Below, piece after piece: positions 59,707 through 64,000 of a DNA stretch of 64,000 nucleotides. Every line of letters begins with the position of its first letter. Position 1 is the first letter of the stretch. The DNA is from CAVXXB01 sp963765585. GTDB taxonomy: Bacteria > Calditrichota > Calditrichia > JAJRVZ01. The stretch covers positions 434,001 through 498,000 of the forward strand of contig CAVXXB010000008.1 in NCBI GenBank assembly GCA_963765585.1, given 5' to 3'. The notes under the pieces were generated by a model, which saw nothing but the letters and a program-made list of their open reading frames with translations, made no database searches and was not told where the DNA came from. Position numbers and translations under genes: made by a program.

Positions 59707-62700
59707 TTATTTCTTTTGCACAAACTTATTTGTGAATTCAATATTTTTCTCAGCCAATGGAGTAGCGAAGTATTCATTGAATGTGCTATCACGATGCAGA
59801 TCCTCGAAGGGTGATTGCAGCGCGGTGGCATGACCTTCGTCACCAACACTCATTGCCACAATGCGAACAAACAGGGAATTTGGAAGTTTGATGCTGGTTG
59901 TACCTTCCGGCAAATCCAATCGATAGGCAAACAGATAGCCGTACTCATAAAGTGCATCACCAGCGGGTAAATGACGGTGTGAAGCTGACCAGGCAATACG
60001 TTGATTGCGGATAAATGCCGGGTGAATTGTTTTCAGATTATTACGCAACGAATAGGAAAGCTCTGCAACAAATCCCTCAAACTCACGGTTGTCCCAAGAT
60101 CCCATATAACCAGACCATCCACCTATTCTTAAAGGAAATTCTTTGCCACCTGCTTTGAAAATTACATCAGAATCAATATCTGCCGCAGCTAAAATATGCA
60201 GAACGGTTGTTCCTTCGGGAAGATCTATCTTCTGTCCGCGACATGCAACGGAATTATATTCAACCGCCTCACGGGGACCAATCGAAAAAGATATATTCCC
60301 CATTTGCACTTCATCACCAATCATTTCTGCCGGAAATGTTCCGCCCTTACCGTCAAGACTTCCACGATATCCTTCAGATCTGGGCTGACGCCCCATGTAT
60401 CCATCTTCGCGATTGCTATTATAACTGAAAATATCGGTATCATAATTCAGTTTTACCGGCTGAGTCGCTTTGGGTTTTGCTTTAGCTCCTGCCATTTTTA
60501 ATAAAATAGTTTTTAATTCGTAGGGCGAAAAGTCTATGCTAAGTTCACCATTATTGGTTGCAAATTGAGCGTCCAGCGGGCGTTCAGCCCCGTCAAGTTC
60601 TTCAGCGGCAAGAATTGATTTTGAAGCAGAAAGTGTTGCACCGGTACAGACTTTACCATGTAATTCCTGTAGTCTTACGACCACACCTGATCCATCTTCA
60701 GCCATTTTAACTGCCTGAATATTTACCTGATCGTTGTCGATATTAATTAATGAAAAAGAACTCTCTGTACCTTTGTGTTTAGGAACTGAGAATGCTGCCA
60801 GCTTTTGTTCAAAACGCATAGCTTCCCAGTGAGTTTTACCATCTCGCCAGTCACCTTTATGGCCAGTAACAGCATAGGTAAACTGATGACGACCCCAATC
60901 CTGCCATCTCATTTCACTCATTGTTCCATCGTCAAGTGATTCTTGTTGACTATCTTTCGTATCCGGTCCATGAATTAGTGTAAGACGTAAGGTATTGTCG
61001 TCTACTTTATCACTTCCGTATTTTGCACCTGTTAGTAATGAAATTCCAAACTCACCTGAGTTATCTGTTAAATCTATCCACGCATGATTAGGCACTTCAT
61101 ATTGATTTTCGTTGCGATTCCCCCGCCTGATGGTACCCAGATCAAGGTTGTAAGTTGCTTCTGGTGCTGCGGCTGTCAGGTGAAACGCAGCCTTTAATAA
61201 ACTTCCGCGGCTTTTCCAATCAATCAGGTTAGCTATCTCAACACGGCTTCCATCAGCTCCGGCCGAGAGCCTTATTCTTTGTATTATTTTTGAGCCTTCG
61301 TTCTCACGAACCACTTCAATAGCTGCACGAACCGGGCCATTTTCAACGATCCTTACCGAAACAGGATTAGCAGCCACACTGCGCGCAGGTTTCCTTATAT
61401 CTTTCCAGTAAATTCGCCATGCCGGTTTTATATCGGGGAAGTTTTCTCCAAATTCAAGTTGTATCGGCTTCTCGAGTAATTCTTTTTCGATCTTTTTATC
61501 ATAAATACTTGATATATCTCCATTCGCATCTATCATTACCCGGAAATATTTGTTTTCTAAATAATCATTACGAACAACCAATTCAGAATTATTAATTTTC
61601 GATTCTGCTTGACGAATTGAATAAACAGCTCCGCCGACAGGAGGAAGGTCCGTCTGAAATAATATTCTGCTTTTCCCGTCGTATCCTACTACGACCTGTG
61701 AAGGCATTTCATTATCATGTGCATCAAATACGGCAACAGATTCTGCTTCATTTAAGTTATCTGGAATAAATGCTTCCACATTATCTTTACGCGGAATTGA
61801 AAGTGGATTAAAAACTACTATCGGCGTTCCGGGTACATCCGTATTTAGTGATTGAGCTAAAGTGCCAACGGCATCTTTAAATACCCCTGCGAACATATTT
61901 AGTGCAATGATACCATCATTCCATGCATACTCGTAGGCTTTTGGAATGCTGGTTCCGGGCAGGTTATCGTGAAACTGATTGCGCAGAAGCAGCTCCCAGG
62001 CATGGTTTAGGGCACCGGAGGGATAGGACGCACCATTAAGGAGGTGAGTCAAAACGGCGGCGCGTTCGCTGGCATTGGCCAGGAGTTCACCGTCACGGTT
62101 TAGTTGTTTGACATAGGCCTGCGAGGTCAGCACACCAGTGGAGTGTTCGATAAGCAGCAGATCGCGTTCCCACGTAGGGAATTTTTCAGCTTGTTCATTG
62201 GTGATGGCACGAACCATAAGGTCAGCCGGGCCTGTAATTACAGTTACAGGACCTTCTTCTTTGTAACTTTTTTCCAGATTTTCAAGCGAAACTTTTTGCG
62301 GCATGCCGCCGCGGTCTGCGTTATTCTGGTCTCCACCGCCCATATAATAGAAATCAATGGGTAAACCGGAGCGTTTTCTGTTCTCTTCCAAGCGCTTTAG
62401 AGTTTCTTCATGAGTGGAATACACATTCTCATGTGCAGCTGCGTAATTACCCGCATTAAGCGATGCAATTACCCAGTTACCATCCGGACCAATCCAGCGC
62501 CCAACATTGAATGGGATGCCATTGGCCGAATTCCAGGTCAACTTTTGCGTTGAGAAACCGCGTATACCACAATGATTCAAAACCGACGGCAGTGAGTACG
62601 GAAAACCGAAGCAATCCGGAAGCATATACTCGAGGCTCTCCATACCAAATTCTTTCTCGAAATATACTCGGCCAAACAGGATCTGACGGATAAGGGATTC

Positions 62701-63147
62701 GGTCGAAGGCACGTTGGTATCATTTTCAACCCACGAACTACCGCTCGGGAACCAGCGTCCGGCAGCAACCCATTGCTTTAATTCTTCATAGCGTTCCGGG
62801 TAATATTCACGCATCATTGCATATCGACTGGCACCGGACCAGTTAAAAACAAAGTGCGGATATTGTTCAAAAGCAGCAAAGTTATCGTCCAGCGTGTTCT
62901 TTAGAAAATCACGAATGACCTGAGGATAGGACCAGCGCCATATGTCATCGAGATGCGAGTAAGGCACTATAAACAAAGTTGGCTGTGTGAGATCGATCGA
63001 CTCTGGATCGATTGTTTTGACAGAACTTTTTGTTGAGACGGGTTGTTGTGCCGATGCTGTAACCAGCAGGCAAGTGAGTATATAAACTATGACATTGATT
63101 ATTGTCTGTCTGAAATTAATTAACAAATCTACCCCCCTTATAAACAC
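59707..63147 (-). CDS. GH38 alpha-mannosidase, secreted
   Basis: 1146 residues from GTG at 63147; a TTG at 63126 with AAGGGGGG upstream is at least as likely. Signal segment ends LLVTASAQ. GH38 motifs: LFIVPYSHLDDIWRW (zinc His/Asp), YMLPDCFGFPYSLPS (nucleophile Asp), YYMGGGDQNN and RNQFHDNLPGTSI. The beta-sandwich half carries FNPLSIPRKDNVE and VRAAIEVVREN. A C-terminal extension of about 250 residues (from KPKATQPVKLNY) looks like an added binding domain. GH38 enzymes are zinc-dependent retaining alpha-mannosidases. Periplasmic location is unusual for the class but fits the locus. Confidence 0.93.
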   Translation of the reverse strand: MFIRGVDLLINFRQTIINVIVYILTCLLVTASAQQPVSTKSSVKTIDPESIDLTQPTLFIVPYSHLDDIWRWSYPQVIRDFLKNTLDDNFAAFEQYPHFVFNWSGASRYAMMREYYPERYEELKQWVAAGRWFPSGSSWVENDTNVPSTESLIRQILFGRVYFEKEFGMESLEYMLPDCFGFPYSLPSVLNHCGIRGFSTQKLTWNSANGIPFNVGRWIGPDGNWVIASLNAGNYAAAHENVYSTHEETLKRLEENRKRSGLPIDFYYMGGGDQNNADRGGMPQKVSLENLEKSYKEEGPVTVITGPADLMVRAITNEQAEKFPTWERDLLLIEHSTGVLTSQAYVKQLNRDGELLANASERAAVLTHLLNGASYPSGALNHAWELLLRNQFHDNLPGTSIPKAYEYAWNDGIIALNMFAGVFKDAVGTLAQSLNTDVPGTPIVVFNPLSIPRKDNVEAFIPDNLNEAESVAVFDAHDNEMPSQVVVGYDGKSRILFQTDLPPVGGAVYSIRQAESKINNSELVVRNDYLENKYFRVMIDANGDISSIYDKKIEKELLEKPIQLEFGENFPDIKPAWRIYWKDIRKPARSVAANPVSVRIVENGPVRAAIEVVRENEGSKIIQRIRLSAGADGSRVEIANLIDWKSRGSLLKAAFHLTAAAPEATYNLDLGTIRRGNRNENQYEVPNHAWIDLTDNSGEFGISLLTGAKYGSDKVDDNTLRLTLIHGPDTKDSQQESLDDGTMSEMRWQDWGRHQFTYAVTGHKGDWRDGKTHWEAMRFEQKLAAFSVPKHKGTESSFSLINIDNDQVNIQAVKMAEDGSGVVVRLQELHGKVCTGATLSASKSILAAEELDGAERPLDAQFATNNGELSIDFSPYELKTILLKMAGAKAKPKATQPVKLNYDTDIFSYNSNREDGYMGRQPRSEGYRGSLDGKGGTFPAEMIGDEVQMGNISFSIGPREAVEYNSVACRGQKIDLPEGTTVLHILAAADIDSDVIFKAGGKEFPLRIGGWSGYMGSWDNREFEGFVAELSYSLRNNLKTIHPAFIRNQRIAWSASHRHLPAGDALYEYGYLFAYRLDLPEGTTSIKLPNSLFVRIVAMSVGDEGHATALQSPFEDLHRDSTFNEYFATPLAEKNIEFTNKFVQKK

Positions 63148-63422
63148 CGGAATCTATTTGAAGTTGGATCAAGTTCATTTTTAGTGGTTTATGACTTCAA
63201 AGAACTTTGGACGGATTCTATGTTTGAAATAGAAACTGTATTTTTTAAGTAAATCATTTGATACGGTCTTTAATTTTCCGCGTCTGCCGGCAAAAATACC
63301 CGCGGCAAAGAGGAATTAAACGTTTTTAAAAAAGTGTGAACATAAACAAACAGACTCGTTCAATTTCCTCTCTGACCGCAGGTTAATTGTCTTTAGATAT
63401 TTTTAAATCGCATCCTAAGATA
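63148..63422. other. Spacer upstream of the GH38 gene
   Basis: 275 bases without a gene. A CCGCG/CGCGG inverted pair at about 63278-63306 and an AAACGTTT palindrome in ATTAAACGTTTTTA at about 63317 are the only marked features. This is a likely place for the promoter of the GH38-Nramp-manA group. Confidence 0.35.
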
Positions 63423-64000
63423 CTACTTTATCAATACCATTTTTCTTGACATGCTGACATTATTGCCACGCAGAGTATAGAAGTAAATACCTGAATTTAA
63501 ATTTGAAGCATCAAATGTTACTTCATGATTGCCGGCAGTTAACTGGCCACTGACTAACGTGGCAATTTCCTGACCCAGGAGATTGTACACAGCTATTGTG
63601 TAGTTTCCCTTAACCGGAACATTAAAAGTAATGTTGGTAACCGGATTGAATGGATTAGGATAATTCTGATTCAAGCTAAATTCAGAAGGTACTACGTGTT
63701 CTACAGATTCAACCGCTGTAGGATCAACGACACCACTCAACAGATACTCAACCGCATTCAAATATACTTTTTCACCATCAGCAGTCAGGTTCATTTCACC
63801 AGAAGTTCCAAAAAACATTCTTGATGCAGCTGGCTTTGCTGTTGTCGCATCATTATAAACCTCATCAGTATCATTCCATTCCACGATCATAAGAGAAGTA
63901 CCTGACTTTGCGAGAACAGTTCCATTATTTTGAGTAGCATCAGCGCTAAAGATAACCACTGCAACAGTGGGATCGTATATGTCTAATGAATCATTTGCCT
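63423..64000 (-). CDS. C-terminal part of a T9SS cargo protein, partial
   Basis: The frame is open to the window edge, so the 5' end is missing. The visible 190 residues hold a segment (SLDIYDPTVAVVIFSAD, MIVEWNDTDEVY, ASRMFFGTSGEMNLTADGEK, YLNAVEYLLSG) of the kind seen after ThuA- or Ig-like domains. The T9SS sorting domain follows (NYPNPFNPVTNITFNVP, NLLGQEIATLV, ending SRKMVLIK). Its function cannot be named. It is separated from the GH38 gene by 275 bases. Confidence 0.85.
   Translation of the reverse strand, partial: ANDSLDIYDPTVAVVIFSADATQNNGTVLAKSGTSLMIVEWNDTDEVYNDATTAKPAASRMFFGTSGEMNLTADGEKVYLNAVEYLLSGVVDPTAVESVEHVVPSEFSLNQNYPNPFNPVTNITFNVPVKGNYTIAVYNLLGQEIATLVSGQLTAGNHEVTFDASNLNSGIYFYTLRGNNVSMSRKMVLIK

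Noticed and set aside
23966..63147. Classical Bacteroidota PUL with SusC/SusD
   Set aside because: No TonB-dependent receptor, SusD-like lipoprotein or hybrid two-component regulator was found in any frame.
63278..63330. Rho-independent terminator in the spacer before GH38
   Set aside because: The CCGCG/CGCGG stem is only 5 bp with a long loop, and no adjacent T tract follows on the minus strand.
1..64000. tRNA, rRNA or riboswitch
   Set aside because: No cloverleaf, rRNA segment or known riboswitch core was recognised in the spacers; this was by eye, without a covariance search.

Overview
The window reads as one accessory stretch of a chromosome from an FCB-group bacterium outside the classical Bacteroidota; a Calditrichota, KSB1, Marinimicrobia or Ignavibacteriota-like lineage is my best guess. 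The grounds are the many secreted proteins that end in a type IX secretion (T9SS) sorting domain with the NYPNPFNP signature, the abundance of FG-GAP/UnbV proteins, AT-rich spacers full of short palindromic repeats, and the absence of SusC/SusD pairs. Every supported gene lies on the minus strand, so transcription runs from position 64000 toward position 1. No rRNA, tRNA, CRISPR array, transposase or integrase was seen.

Region A (about 1-18.1 kb) encodes exported proteins of an uncharacterised type: three FG-GAP/UnbV (CRTAC1-like) proteins, one of them with TPRs and a long extra C-terminus; two tandem periplasmic ligand-binding proteins without a permease; two small beta-propeller proteins; a multihaem cytochrome with a YVTN propeller and a C-terminal dihaem domain; and a protein resembling the hydrazine synthase alpha subunit. 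It looks like an extracellular redox or sensing assembly. Its spacers carry at least four long imperfect inverted repeats plus other palindromes.

Region B (18.1-23.6 kb) is cytoplasmic and membrane metabolism: DAHP synthase, a RidA-family protein, a ROK sugar kinase and two MFS sugar transporters.

Region C (23.9-63.1 kb) is a polysaccharide-degradation locus: GH92 and GH38 alpha-mannosidases, two GH71/99-like proteins, a GH115-like alpha-glucuronidase, a decayed GH3, three sulfatases plus the remnant of a fourth (one fused to a glycerophosphodiester phosphodiesterase domain), a heparinase II/III-type lyase, a beta-helix protein, a GHL6-type glycosidase, two metallophosphatases with adhesive modules, mannose-6-phosphate isomerase and an Nramp-like transporter. 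With the ROK kinase and sugar permeases of region B it makes a coherent route from a sulfated, uronate-bearing alpha-mannan to fructose-6-phosphate. The window ends in the C-terminus of another T9SS cargo protein.

About 19 single-base frame breaks interrupt otherwise well-conserved genes, roughly 14 of the +1 type. Most look like consensus errors, but a few loci (GH3, one sulfatase remnant, one metallophosphatase) may be truly decayed. For single-break genes I give the joined span and state where the frame changes. No computation or database search was run; family assignments rest on recognised motifs.
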